This document shows positions 36,856-46,562 of a stretch of 64,000 nucleotides of DNA, piece after piece. The number at the start of each line of letters is the position of its first letter. Positions within the stretch are counted from its first letter, which is position 1. Source of the stretch: Caballeronia sp. BR00000012568055 (GTDB taxonomy: Bacteria; Pseudomonadota; Gammaproteobacteria; Burkholderiales; Burkholderiaceae); NCBI RefSeq assembly GCF_029439455.1, contig NZ_JAQFVG010000358.1, forward strand, positions 1 through 64,000, written 5' to 3'. The translations under genes were made by a program, and so were the position numbers. The notes beneath the pieces were generated by a model. The model was not told where the DNA came from. It saw only the letters and a program-made list of their open reading frames with translations, and did not search any database.

Positions 36856-37779
36856 TCAGACGCAGGCCGCCGCGCCACTCTGCCGTTTGGCCAACAGCGC
36901 CCGGCCAACGCGTGACGCGCTCGGCTTGCCGATCGCGCGCGAAATGAAATCGCCGATATCCACGAGCTGATCGAGATCCACGCCGGTCTCGATGCCTAAG
37001 CCGTTCAGCAGATACACGACATCTTCTGTCGCCACATTTCCGGTCGCGCCTTTCGCGTACGGACAGCCGCCCAAACCCGCCACCGACGCGTGATAAATCT
37101 CGATGCCTTCCAGCAGCGCCGCATAAATATTGCCGACGGCCTGACCGTAGGTATCGTGGAAATGGCCGGACAGACGTTCGCGCGGAAACACCTTCGATGC
37201 CGCCGCCATCACTTCGCGCGTGCGCTTCGGCGTGCCGACGCCGATGGTGTCCGCGATATCGATTTCATCGCAGCCGAGCGCCTTCATGCGTTCGACCACA
37301 TCGACCACGGAATCGATGCTCACTTCGCCCTGATACGGACAGCCGAGCGCGCAGGAAATGCTGCCGCGCACGCGCAGGCCCGCGTCTTTCGCGGCCTTCG
37401 CCACCGGCTCGAATCGCGCGATGCTCTCCGCGATGCTGCAATTGATGTTCTTCTGCGAGAACGCCTCGCTCGCCGCGCCGAAGATCACGATTTCATCGGC
37501 TTTGGCTTCGAGCGCGCCTTCGAAGCCGCGCATATTCGGCGTCAGCACGGAGTAGATCGTGCCCGCACGCCGTTCGATACCGCTCATCACCGCCGCGCCA
37601 TCGGCCATTTGCGGCACCCATTTCGGCGACACGAACGAGGTTGCTTCGACGTTGCGCACGCCCGCGCGCGCGAGCCGATTCACCAGTTCGATCTTCGTCT
37701 CGGTGGATACGAACTCTTTCTCGTTCTGCAAGCCGTCACGCGGCCCGACTTCGACGATTTTCACTTTCGTGGGGATCAT
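36856..37779 (-). CDS. mvaB: Hydroxymethylglutaryl-CoA lyase
   Basis: The product has 307 residues. It cleaves HMG-CoA to acetoacetate and acetyl-CoA, the last step of leucine degradation. The HMGL-like barrel begins VEVGPRDGLQNE (catalytic Arg-Asp). The metal ligands lie in SGHFHDTYGQ, and the active-site cysteine in GGCPYAKGATGN. The start at 37779 follows GGAGGAG. It is the first gene of a four-gene operon, separate from the rest of a leucine pathway, whose likely regulator lies near 62500. Confidence 0.94.
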   Translation of the reverse strand: MIPTKVKIVEVGPRDGLQNEKEFVSTETKIELVNRLARAGVRNVEATSFVSPKWVPQMADGAAVMSGIERRAGTIYSVLTPNMRGFEGALEAKADEIVIFGAASEAFSQKNINCSIAESIARFEPVAKAAKDAGLRVRGSISCALGCPYQGEVSIDSVVDVVERMKALGCDEIDIADTIGVGTPKRTREVMAAASKVFPRERLSGHFHDTYGQAVGNIYAALLEGIEIYHASVAGLGGCPYAKGATGNVATEDVVYLLNGLGIETGVDLDQLVDIGDFISRAIGKPSASRVGRALLAKRQSGAAACV

Positions 37780-37979
37780 GGGTTTGTCTCCTCCGTTGCA
37801 TTGCAAACCATCGCATTTTGCTATCGATTCCCAAAAGCTGCCAACCGCGGAATGTCTTGGCTGGTGAAAAAGACCGCCTGTTTGAATCATTTTTCGCGCC
37901 GCGAATTCGGAAAACTTCGAGCGGATTCAGTGACCCGAGACCCTATGATGAATTCGCAAGCGAGGGTCGGGACACGGAT

Positions 37980-38007
37980 GGGTTGGCCCGAATGGGGTTG
38001 GCCCGAA
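37980..38007 (+). repeat. Tandem direct repeat upstream of the peptide synthetase
   Basis: GGGTTGGCCCGAA occurs at 37980-37992 and 37995-38007, a 15-bp period. The second copy ends 50 bases before the synthetase ATG. It may be a regulator site, or simply coding sequence if translation starts further upstream. Confidence 0.5.
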
Positions 38008-38019
38008 AGTCGGCCGAAA

Positions 38020-38050
38020 CCTCGCTTCGACTCCCGAACGACAAGCGAGG
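38020..38050 (+). promoter_or_regulatory. Hairpin occluding the ribosome binding site of the peptide synthetase
   Basis: CCTCGCTT (38020-38027) pairs perfectly with AAGCGAGG (38043-38050) around a 15-base loop. The right arm contains the Shine-Dalgarno-like GAGG, seven bases before the ATG at 38058. If formed in the mRNA it would limit translation. Confidence 0.5.
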
Positions 38051-38057
38051 CTATCTC

Positions 38058-41000
38058 ATGAAGTTCGATGTCCTTACTCTTGCACGCACGCAGGCACGCG
38101 CATCCCAAGCCGCGTCACAATCTCCCAACCTGCGTGCCGTCTTCCGCCTGCCCGGAGTGCCCGATAAGGCGCGTCTGGCGCGCGCAGTCGCCAGCGTCGC
38201 CGATCGTTGCAAGCCGCTGCGCTGGCATGTCATTCACGGTGAAGACGGACCGCGTTATTTGCTGCACGACGCGGCGCTGGCGCAACTCGACGTCATCGAC
38301 ATCATCGACGCCGATGAAGCCCATTACGCCGATGAAGCCTCGCTCTCGTGCGCCATTACATCGCTGTGTGAGCGTCCGCTGCGTCTGGACGCGGGCGCGC
38401 CGTGGGCCATCACCTTGCTTTGTAGCGATGGCGCGAGTTACCTCGTCTTCGCCTGCCACGCCGGTCTGCTCGACCGCTTCTCGCTCACGCCGCTCTTCGC
38501 CGCGCTCTCTCAAGCCTACGCCGGCACAGGCGAATCTCCGTGCGATGAACTCGGTCTCGATCAGCAAGCCGTGCTGGACGCCGAGCGCGCCTCGCTCGAA
38601 CCGGAACAATGGCGCGGCGATCTGGCGTTCTGGGTGCGCGAATTGGGTGACGGCGCGTTCGCGTGGCAGCCGCCGCGTCTCGAAGGCGAGTCCGCCGACG
38701 CGCGATTCAGCGTGCCGCTCGGCGCGGCGCTCAGTCGCGAGCTGCGCATACGGGCCGAAGAACTTGGCCTGAGCACCGAATTTCTATTGCAGGCGTGTCT
38801 GCACGTGCTGCTGCAAACACTCGCGCGTCAGCCGGTGGTGATTACGGCACATCATCAGCGCGGACGGCGCGATACGCTCGGACAGATCGGCTTCGACGAG
38901 CGCGTGCACTTTATCCGCAGCAATTTCGACGATGCGATGACGCTGCGGCAATTTTTCTTGCACGCCGCGTCCAAATTCGCGATGGCTGACTTCCACGCGA
39001 ACATTCCGGCCGGCGATGTCCTGGAAGAACTGAAGCGTCTGAATCCGGGCTACGACCGCGCGACCACCGTGCTGTGCGAGCGCGATGAACTTCCGCACGA
39101 CGCGCTCGTGCTCGGCGATCTGCGCGGCGTGTTGGTCACGCATTTCTCTGAGCGTGCCGACGGGCGCGACACATCGATTTATCTGCGCATGGCGGACGAG
39201 ATCGTGCTGGACGTGAGCGTGCGTCATCCGCAAAGCGCGCGCGGGCTGGCCATTGCGCTCGAGCATTACGTAGCGCTGCTTGGCAGAATCGGCGAGCAAC
39301 TCGACACGCCGATCGGCCAACTCGATTTCGATACCGACGCACTCAGTGCGCGACGCCGCGCGTGGTCCACGGGCGGGCCGCTCGTGATCGAACCACACGA
39401 TGTGCTGGCGAGCTTCGACGAACGCGTGCGGCACCATCCCGACGCGCCCGCCGTCGGCGGCGACGACGAGCACTTTTCATACGCCGGGCTGGCGCGCGCG
39501 GCGGCGCGTATCGCGGAGGGCATTGCGCCCCATGTTGCGCAGAGTCAGCTTGTCGGCGTGTGTCTGTCGCGTGGCGCGCGCGTGGTGCCCGCCATGCTCG
39601 GCGTGTTGAGCGCGCGCGCCGGCTACGTGCCGCTCGACCCGCTGATGCCCGAAGAGCGTTTGCGCTTCATGGCCGCCGATGCGCAACTGAGCGCCGTCAT
39701 CGCTGATGCGGACACACTCGCGCGCGTGCAGACCACGTTCGCTTGCGCGATCGTTTTGATCGAAGATCTGCTCGCGCAGTCCTCCACAGACTTGCCGACG
39801 CTTTGCCGTGCCGCCGATCCGGCGCTTGCCGCCTACGTGATTTACACCTCGGGCACGACCGGCGAGCCGAAGGGCGTCGTGATCGAACGCGGCATGTTGG
39901 CGAATACGATCGCGTCGCTGGAAGGGCGCTATGAGCGCGGCATGGACACGCGCTGGCTGCAGTTTGCATCGGTCAATTTCGATGCGAGTGTGCTGGAGAT
40001 CTTCAATCCGCTGACCAGGGGCGGCCATCTGATCGTCGCGCCCGAGACAGTGCGCGCCGATCCGGCCGCATTGTTCGAATTCCTGCGCGAATCGCGCGTG
40101 ACGCACGCGTTTCTTCCGCCTGCCGTGCTGCGTCTGCTGCCGCGCCGCCCGTTGCCCGATCTGCGCACGATCCTGTGCGGCGGCGAAGCGAGTGACGACG
40201 ACACCGTGCGGTTCTGGTCATCGGTCGTGCGGCTGTCGAACATCTACGGCCCGACCGAAATCACCATCATGTGCGCCGAAAACACCTTTCACGATCAAAA
40301 GCTCGCCAATCAGATCGGGCGTCCTTTGCCGGGTTACGCCATTCATTTGCTCGATGCCAACGGCCGCGCCGTGCCGCTCGGGGGTATCGGCGAAATATGT
40401 ATTGGCGGGGCTTCCGTGGCGCGTGGCTATTTGCGGCGGCCGGAACTTACCGCGCAGAAGTTCTTCGACGATCCGCAGGGCGCAGGCCGCTTGTATCGTT
40501 CGGGCGATCTCGCGCGCTTTCTGCCGACCGGCGATATCGAATTTCTCGGGCGCAGCGACTTTCAGGTGAAGGTGCGGGGGTATCGCGTCGAAATTGGCGA
40601 GGTCGAGCAGGTGATCGCGGCGCAGCCCGAAGTGAGCGCCGTGTGTATCGGTACGCGCGCGCAGCAGGGCAGCACTGCGCTGGTCGCGTGGTATTCGGCA
40701 AGCGCGCTCGGCCCGGCGGCGTTGCGCCGGCGGCTGGAAACGCGCCTGCCCTCGTACATGATTCCGGCCATTCTCGTACCCGTCGATACCTGGCCGCTGA
40801 CATTGAACGGCAAGATCGACCGTGCGCGTTTGCCGGAGCCGCTGGCGACGGCGTCCCATGCCGAAGCGCGCGACTTCGATGCGCTCGAACGCACGGTTCA
40901 GGCATGTTGGGCAAAAACGCTTGGCATGCCGAAAGAGTTGATCGACGAACACACTCACTTTTTCGATGCAGGCGGTCATTCCTTGCTGGCGACGCTTGCC

Positions 41001-44000
41001 TGTGCGCGCATCGGCGCGGCGCTCGGGTGTGGCGCGAAACCCGGCATGCTGCTCGCGCATCCATCGTTCGATGCGTTTTGCCGCGTGTTGCGCGACAGCA
41101 TGCAGCAGGACGACGCGCTGCCGCCGATCGAATGTGGCGAACACGACGCGGCGGGCGTGGCGGTGACGAGCGCGATTGCGCAGGCGATCGGGCATCGTGT
41201 GCGCTTCAATCGCGAGGACAACGCCTACAACATTGTCGTGCGCGCCGACTTCAGCCGCGAGGTCAATCCGCTCGATCTGCACGCGGCGCTCACACGCGTT
41301 TTCGCACGCGATCCGCTCTTCAAATCCCGGCTCGTCGATGTCGATGGTGAAATGCATCTCGTGCTTTTGAATGCGGAAGCCGCGTGCATTCCCGCGTGTA
41401 TTCCGATCGAAACGGCGACGCAAGACGCCATCCGCGCGCAGGCCGAAGCCTGGATTCAGACGCCGATTTCCCCGGAAGACGTACCGTGCTGGCGCGCCGA
41501 GATGTTGCTCGACACGGAAAGCCGCGCCAGCACCTTGCTGTTCTGCATTCACCACGCAATGTTCGACGGTTGGTCGCTCAAGCTGCTGATGGACGAAATC
41601 GCTGCCGAATACGAAGGTCGAGCGGCGGAATCGCGCACGCTGAACTGGTTCGATTACTGTGCGTGGAAGCGGCGAATCGAGCCGTCGCCGCAGTATGCGC
41701 GCGCGCTCGACTACTGGAAACGCAAGCTCGCCAATGTGCCGCTGCGCCTCGACTTGCCGTTCGATTCGACCACGCGCAAGCCCGACTCCAATCGCGTATT
41801 GCGCGTCAGTCTCACGTTGGATCAGACCGCGCGATTGCGCGCGATCGCGCAGGCGCAGGGCACGACGCTTTCGCCAGTGCTATTCGCTCTGCATCTGCTG
41901 TGGTTGTGGCGAGTCAGCGGAAACGACGCGCCGGTTACCGGCTATCCGCAAGCCGGCCGCGATCAGCCTGGCAGCGAAACGATCTACGGCATGCTCGTGT
42001 CGATGGCGGTGCTAACCACGCGCATCGATCCGCGCCAACGCTTCGGCGAACTGGTGGCGGCCGTTCATCGGCAAATGCTCGAAGACCGGGATCACATGCT
42101 GGCCACCGCGTACGAAGCGGGCGTGGCGGATATCGGGACGCTCAATACGCTGTTCAGCCTGCAAAGCGGAATCGATCTGAGCGGGCGGATTGGCGCGGGC
42201 CGCTTTACGGTCGAAGACATGCCGTCGAAGACATCGAAGGCCGATATCGCGGCGATCTTCTACGCGAGTCAGAACGGCGCGATCGATGGACGCATCGAAT
42301 ATGACGGATCGCTGATCGCGGAGCACTCGGCGCGGTCCATGCGCGATGTGCTGACGACGCTGATCGACAGCGCTTCGCGCATGCCGGACACGCTGGTCGG
42401 CGAACTGCCGTATCTGAACGATGCGCAGCGGGCGCTCGTCACGCGTTTCTCGCGCGGCACGCCGATCTCCGATGCGCCGGCTTCGATTCCCGCGCGCTTT
42501 GCCGAGATTGCGGCGCGATTCGGATCGACGGATGCGGTGCGCTTCGAAGGCCGGACGCTGAGCTACGCCACGCTCGATGCGCTGAGCAGCCGGATTGCGA
42601 GCGGTTTGACGCAGTGGGTTTCGGCGGACGCGTGCGTGGGACTCGCGATGTCGAAAGGGCCGATGCTCGTCGCGGCGATTCTCGGCGTGCTCAAGGCCGG
42701 CTGCGCCTATGTGCCGCTCGATCCATCCTATCCCGCCGAGCGGCTTCGGCACTTCGCGGAGAACTGCGCGTTGACGGCGGGTATCGCAGATGCGCGAGGC
42801 CGTGCTGGTCTGACTGCGGCTGGCCTCACGCATCTGCAATTCGTCGATGCAGACGAACTCGCGCAAGCCGCGCCGCGCGCGCTCCACGAAGTCTCGCCGG
42901 ATGCGCTCGCGTATGTCATCCACACGTCGGGATCGACCGGCAAACCGAAGGGCGTGCTGATCGAACATCACAGCGTCGTGCGCATGATCGCGGGCGCGGC
43001 GGGACCGCTGAACTATGAGCCGGGTTGCGTGAACCTGCTGCTTGCATCGATCAATTTCGATGCGAGCGTGCTCGAGATTTTCCTTGCGCTGCTAAACGGC
43101 GGCACGCTCGTGATCGCGCCGGAAGACGCGCGACGCGATTCCGAAACGCTGCATCGGCTGCTGGAAAGCGCGCGCGTGACACACGCGATTCTCACGCCCG
43201 TGCTGCTGCAAGGTCTGCCCAAAGTCGTGTCGCCCGACTTGCGCGTGCTCGCGTTCGGTGGCGACGCGCTCGATGAAACCACCGCGCGCTGGTGGTCGCG
43301 CCATACGCGCCTGCTTTCGCTGTACGGACCCACCGAAGCCACGGTGATGGCGACGAGCGGGCAGATCGAGCCGGACGGTCCGGTGCGCGTGCTCGGCAAG
43401 CCGCTGCCCGGCTACGACGTCTATCTGCTCGATACGGACGGCCGCGTCACGCCGCCCGGTTCCGTGGGCGAGTTGTGTATCGGCGGGGAGAATCTGGCGC
43501 GCGGCTATCGCAACGAGGCGACGCTGACGCTGCGCCGCTTCATCGACGATCCTTTCGCCGGCAAGCCCTATGCGCGGATGTATCGGACCGGCGATCTGGG
43601 GCGTTATCTGGCGGACGGAACGATCGAATATCTCGGCCGTAACGATGCGCAGGTCAAGCTGCGCGGATACCGCATCGAACTCGGCGAGATCGAAAATCAG
43701 CTCGCGGGCATGCCCGGCGTGCAGCTCGCGGCCTGCGCGATTCGTGGCGAAGGCGAGCAGCGCTATATCGCCGCGTACTACGTACGGCAACACGGCGCGC
43801 CGGTGAACGAGGCGGCCATGCGCGAACACATCGCCGCCACGTTGCCGGACTACATGGCGCCGGCGCGTTACGTGGAGCTCGATGCGCTGCCGTTGTCCGG
43901 TTCGGGCAAGATCGACCGCAACGCCTTGCCTGTGCCTCCGGTGACATCGGCGGGGGAAGCGCCGCGCGAAGGGCTGGAAACAGCGATTGCGCGCGTTTGG

Positions 44001-45386
44001 TGTGCGCTGCTGCATGTCGATTGCGTGAGCCGCGAGGATCACTTCTTCCACCTCGGCGGCAACTCCATTCTGGCGATGCGGATGCACGCGCAGGTCCGCG
44101 CCGAAACCGGTTTCGACTTCCCGATGGCCGCGTTCTATCGTGCGCCGACCATCGCTGCGCTGATGGCGGGCGTCGCGCGTGACGATATCGCTTGCGCGGT
44201 CGCGGATGCTTCGGCAGCGCTGCCGCGCATGGACGTCGTTCCGGCGTGGCGCGGAGACGGCGCGAACCCGGTGCGCAAGATCGTGTTGACGGGCGCAAGC
44301 GGTTTCATCGGCATTCATTTGCTGTATGAGTTATGCCGCCGCGTGGAGACGGTGTTCTGCCTTCAGCGTTGCGACGATCCCGCCTCGGGACGGGCGCGTC
44401 TGCTGGGCGAAGCACGGGCCGCCGGTCTCACGATCGACTTCTCACGCGTGCAGGTGATATGCGCCGATCTCGCCCGTCCCGCGCTCGGACTCGCCGATGC
44501 CGACTGGCAGCGCCTCGCGCAAGAGGCCGACGCGATTCTGCATTGCGGGGCGCATGTGCATCATCTGCACGGGTACGCGAGTCTGAAGGACGCGAATGTC
44601 GGCAGTACCGAAGCGTTGCTGCGGCTCGCGCTCTCGGTGCGCCGGAAGCCGCTGTGCTTCGTATCGACCTTGTCCGTGCCGATGATGCTCGACGGTGTAT
44701 CGCGTGTAGAGGAGCGAATCGGCAATGAGCGTCCGCTGTCGGACAACGGTTATTTGCTCGGCAAATGGGTCAGCGAGCAGCGCGTGGCGGCGTACAGCCG
44801 CGCATTCGACTTGCCGGTCACGGTCATGCGCGTGGGCAATGTCACCGGAAACAGCCGTACGGGTTACAGCAACTATGCGCACAACCATTTCTGGCTGTTT
44901 AATCAGGGATGTTTGCAGATGGAGGCTTATCCCTTGACCGGGCAGGCTATCGAGATGACGCCGGTCGATGTGCTCGCCTCCGCGATGTGCGCGCTGGCGC
45001 TGCATCCGCGCGATGGCTTGCAGGTCGCCAATCTGCAGAATCCGGTCAGCATCGGGCAGCGCGAATGGTTCGAGTCGCTCGCGGCGCTCGGATTGCACGC
45101 ACAGCCCGAAGCGCCCGCGCAATGGAAGCAGCGTCTGACGACGATCGATTCTTCCAACGGGCTCGCGCTGCTGCGTGACTTCTATACGGGTGATCTCACA
45201 TCGCACGATATGCCGGTCGATCAGATCGGCACGATCAGTCGGCTTGCGCAGTTCGATGTGGGTATTGCGGAGAGTTACGGCGCGTTGATCGAGACGTATG
45301 TGCGGTATCTGCGTGAGGAAGGCTTCTTTCCGGCCGCAATGGGTAACGTGGGTGACATGGGTGACATGGCAGTGGCGCTTTCATAA
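38058..45386 (+). CDS. Nonribosomal peptide synthetase, C-A-T-C-A-T-reductase
   Basis: The product has 2442 residues. C1 (about 1-430) has a degenerate motif Cys-His134-AGLL-Asp139-Arg. A1 (445-930) has YTSGTTGEPKG and YGPTEIT. T1 carries its phosphopantetheine Ser975 in DAGGHSLL. C2 (1030-1460) has intact HHAMFDG at 1165. A2 (1475-1960) has HTSGSTGKPKG. T2 has Ser2003 in LGGNSIL. A terminal thioester reductase (2070-2430) has the NAD(P)H motif GASGFIG (2079-2085) and catalytic Tyr2232/Lys2236. My reading of the ten-residue pocket codes is DALFLGIIMK (A1) and DALIAGLVMK (A2), suggesting hydrophobic residues. There is no thioesterase; reductive release predicts an aldehyde or alcohol. An upstream in-frame ATG near 37992 is possible. 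The gene stands alone. Confidence 0.93.
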   Translation: MKFDVLTLARTQARASQAASQSPNLRAVFRLPGVPDKARLARAVASVADRCKPLRWHVIHGEDGPRYLLHDAALAQLDVIDIIDADEAHYADEASLSCAITSLCERPLRLDAGAPWAITLLCSDGASYLVFACHAGLLDRFSLTPLFAALSQAYAGTGESPCDELGLDQQAVLDAERASLEPEQWRGDLAFWVRELGDGAFAWQPPRLEGESADARFSVPLGAALSRELRIRAEELGLSTEFLLQACLHVLLQTLARQPVVITAHHQRGRRDTLGQIGFDERVHFIRSNFDDAMTLRQFFLHAASKFAMADFHANIPAGDVLEELKRLNPGYDRATTVLCERDELPHDALVLGDLRGVLVTHFSERADGRDTSIYLRMADEIVLDVSVRHPQSARGLAIALEHYVALLGRIGEQLDTPIGQLDFDTDALSARRRAWSTGGPLVIEPHDVLASFDERVRHHPDAPAVGGDDEHFSYAGLARAAARIAEGIAPHVAQSQLVGVCLSRGARVVPAMLGVLSARAGYVPLDPLMPEERLRFMAADAQLSAVIADADTLARVQTTFACAIVLIEDLLAQSSTDLPTLCRAADPALAAYVIYTSGTTGEPKGVVIERGMLANTIASLEGRYERGMDTRWLQFASVNFDASVLEIFNPLTRGGHLIVAPETVRADPAALFEFLRESRVTHAFLPPAVLRLLPRRPLPDLRTILCGGEASDDDTVRFWSSVVRLSNIYGPTEITIMCAENTFHDQKLANQIGRPLPGYAIHLLDANGRAVPLGGIGEICIGGASVARGYLRRPELTAQKFFDDPQGAGRLYRSGDLARFLPTGDIEFLGRSDFQVKVRGYRVEIGEVEQVIAAQPEVSAVCIGTRAQQGSTALVAWYSASALGPAALRRRLETRLPSYMIPAILVPVDTWPLTLNGKIDRARLPEPLATASHAEARDFDALERTVQACWAKTLGMPKELIDEHTHFFDAGGHSLLATLACARIGAALGCGAKPGMLLAHPSFDAFCRVLRDSMQQDDALPPIECGEHDAAGVAVTSAIAQAIGHRVRFNREDNAYNIVVRADFSREVNPLDLHAALTRVFARDPLFKSRLVDVDGEMHLVLLNAEAACIPACIPIETATQDAIRAQAEAWIQTPISPEDVPCWRAEMLLDTESRASTLLFCIHHAMFDGWSLKLLMDEIAAEYEGRAAESRTLNWFDYCAWKRRIEPSPQYARALDYWKRKLANVPLRLDLPFDSTTRKPDSNRVLRVSLTLDQTARLRAIAQAQGTTLSPVLFALHLLWLWRVSGNDAPVTGYPQAGRDQPGSETIYGMLVSMAVLTTRIDPRQRFGELVAAVHRQMLEDRDHMLATAYEAGVADIGTLNTLFSLQSGIDLSGRIGAGRFTVEDMPSKTSKADIAAIFYASQNGAIDGRIEYDGSLIAEHSARSMRDVLTTLIDSASRMPDTLVGELPYLNDAQRALVTRFSRGTPISDAPASIPARFAEIAARFGSTDAVRFEGRTLSYATLDALSSRIASGLTQWVSADACVGLAMSKGPMLVAAILGVLKAGCAYVPLDPSYPAERLRHFAENCALTAGIADARGRAGLTAAGLTHLQFVDADELAQAAPRALHEVSPDALAYVIHTSGSTGKPKGVLIEHHSVVRMIAGAAGPLNYEPGCVNLLLASINFDASVLEIFLALLNGGTLVIAPEDARRDSETLHRLLESARVTHAILTPVLLQGLPKVVSPDLRVLAFGGDALDETTARWWSRHTRLLSLYGPTEATVMATSGQIEPDGPVRVLGKPLPGYDVYLLDTDGRVTPPGSVGELCIGGENLARGYRNEATLTLRRFIDDPFAGKPYARMYRTGDLGRYLADGTIEYLGRNDAQVKLRGYRIELGEIENQLAGMPGVQLAACAIRGEGEQRYIAAYYVRQHGAPVNEAAMREHIAATLPDYMAPARYVELDALPLSGSGKIDRNALPVPPVTSAGEAPREGLETAIARVWCALLHVDCVSREDHFFHLGGNSILAMRMHAQVRAETGFDFPMAAFYRAPTIAALMAGVARDDIACAVADASAALPRMDVVPAWRGDGANPVRKIVLTGASGFIGIHLLYELCRRVETVFCLQRCDDPASGRARLLGEARAAGLTIDFSRVQVICADLARPALGLADADWQRLAQEADAILHCGAHVHHLHGYASLKDANVGSTEALLRLALSVRRKPLCFVSTLSVPMMLDGVSRVEERIGNERPLSDNGYLLGKWVSEQRVAAYSRAFDLPVTVMRVGNVTGNSRTGYSNYAHNHFWLFNQGCLQMEAYPLTGQAIEMTPVDVLASAMCALALHPRDGLQVANLQNPVSIGQREWFESLAALGLHAQPEAPAQWKQRLTTIDSSNGLALLRDFYTGDLTSHDMPVDQIGTISRLAQFDVGIAESYGALIETYVRYLREEGFFPAAMGNVGDMGDMAVALS

Positions 45387-45398
45387 GCGTCGTCGGCG

Positions 45399-45421
45399 CG
45401 CGGCGGCGTAAAGCCGCCGCG
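45399..45421. terminator. GC-rich hairpin between converging genes
   Basis: A 9-bp stem, CGCGGCGGC/GCCGCCGCG, closes the loop GTAAA. It has no T-run, so termination would have to be weak or Rho-assisted. Confidence 0.4.
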
Positions 45422-45430
45422 TATCGATCT

Positions 45431-46372
45431 TCAATAACCGCGCGCGAAATCCACGATACCGCCAATCCTTTCGCCGCGCGCAAGCGCTTTGATCTTCGCC
45501 GCAATCTGCACGATGCTTTCTTCGCGCAGCGTTTCCGCCGAGATATGCGGCGTGACGCTGACACGCGGATGCGTCCACAACGGATGATCCTGCGGCAGCG
45601 GTTCCGTATGGAACACATCGAGCGTCGCGGCGCTGATCTGGCCGCTGTCCAACGAGGCGAGCAGATCGGCATCGACGAGATGCGGGCCGCGCGCGACGTT
45701 CACCACATACGCACCGTGCGCGAGCTTGCCGAACGTGCGCGCGTTCAGAATGCCTTCGGTGTCCGGCGTGTGCGGCAGAAGGTTGATCAGCACCTTCACG
45801 TCATGAAGAAAGGCATCGAATTGATCCGCGCCCGCATACACGTCGATCCCTTCGATGCTTTTCGCGCTGCGGCTATATCCGCGCACCGGCACGCCGAGAT
45901 CGAGCAAACCCTTCGCGACTTCGCCGCCGAGCACGCCGAGTCCGAGTACGCCGACGGTGAACGCGCTGCGCGTATGTTGCGGCAGCCTCGTCCAGCGCTT
46001 TTCGCGTTGTTCGGCTTCGTATTCATCGAAACGACGCAGATAGCGCAGCACGCAATACTTCGCGTATTCGACCATCTGTTGCGCCATGCCGCTGTCCTCC
46101 AGACGCACCAGCAGCGCGTTCGGCGGCAAGGTTCCAGGCTCTTTGCGTTCGACATCGAGAATGGCATCGACGCCCGCGCCCAGATTGAACACGGCCTTCA
46201 GGTCGGGCTGATTCGCGAACAATTCGCGCGGCGCTTTCCAGACGATGGCGTAGTCGGCAGGCGCGGTATCGCCTGGTTGCCAGAGGCGCAGGTCGGCGTC
46301 GGGCAACTCGCGTTTCAGGCCGCCGAGCCAGGCATCGACGTTGGTGTTTTGCTCGTAGAAGATAATATTCAT
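45431..46372 (-). CDS. ghrA: Glyoxylate/hydroxypyruvate reductase A-type 2-hydroxyacid dehydrogenase
   Basis: The product has 313 residues. A Rossmann motif VGVLGLGVLGGEVAKGL lies near residue 140. The catalytic Arg lies in NVARGPHLVD, with the Glu and His that complete the triad in FHTEPLP and TPHISAET. The missing membrane segments and the length fit GhrA, which reduces glyoxylate and hydroxypyruvate with NADPH. The start at 46372 gives MNIIFYEQ. It converges on the peptide synthetase but has no evident link to it. Confidence 0.9.
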   Translation of the reverse strand: MNIIFYEQNTNVDAWLGGLKRELPDADLRLWQPGDTAPADYAIVWKAPRELFANQPDLKAVFNLGAGVDAILDVERKEPGTLPPNALLVRLEDSGMAQQMVEYAKYCVLRYLRRFDEYEAEQREKRWTRLPQHTRSAFTVGVLGLGVLGGEVAKGLLDLGVPVRGYSRSAKSIEGIDVYAGADQFDAFLHDVKVLINLLPHTPDTEGILNARTFGKLAHGAYVVNVARGPHLVDADLLASLDSGQISAATLDVFHTEPLPQDHPLWTHPRVSVTPHISAETLREESIVQIAAKIKALARGERIGGIVDFARGY

Positions 46373-46562
46373 GAGAAGCGCATCACAGTATGATGGGTCG
46401 GGCCGAGCGCCTTCGGTTTGGCATTTCATCGGAAAAGTACGTCAGAGCGTAGCATTTCTTGAAAGAACGAGTTCTGAGTCGCTGTGTTCGGAAACATAGT
46501 TAGATAAACGAATAAAAAAGCGCAATGTCCGCGCTGAAGATTGAAGCAACAAGAAGTGTCCC

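Noticed and set aside
37641-38057. Start of the peptide synthetase far upstream, at the first in-frame ATG
   Set aside because: It would overlap the divergent mvaB gene by over 100 bp and add non-conserved, low-complexity sequence. The ATG at 38058 has a Shine-Dalgarno and begins the condensation domain.
45341-45367. Three 9-bp repeats (GGGTGACAT-type) at the end of the synthetase gene
   Set aside because: They encode a short Gly-Asn/Asp repeat in a tail outside the reductase fold; too few copies to suggest phase variation.
38058-45386. Specific amino-acid assignment of the two adenylation domains
   Set aside because: Pocket residues were aligned by eye and the resulting codes do not match a known code with confidence. 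A predictor run would be required.
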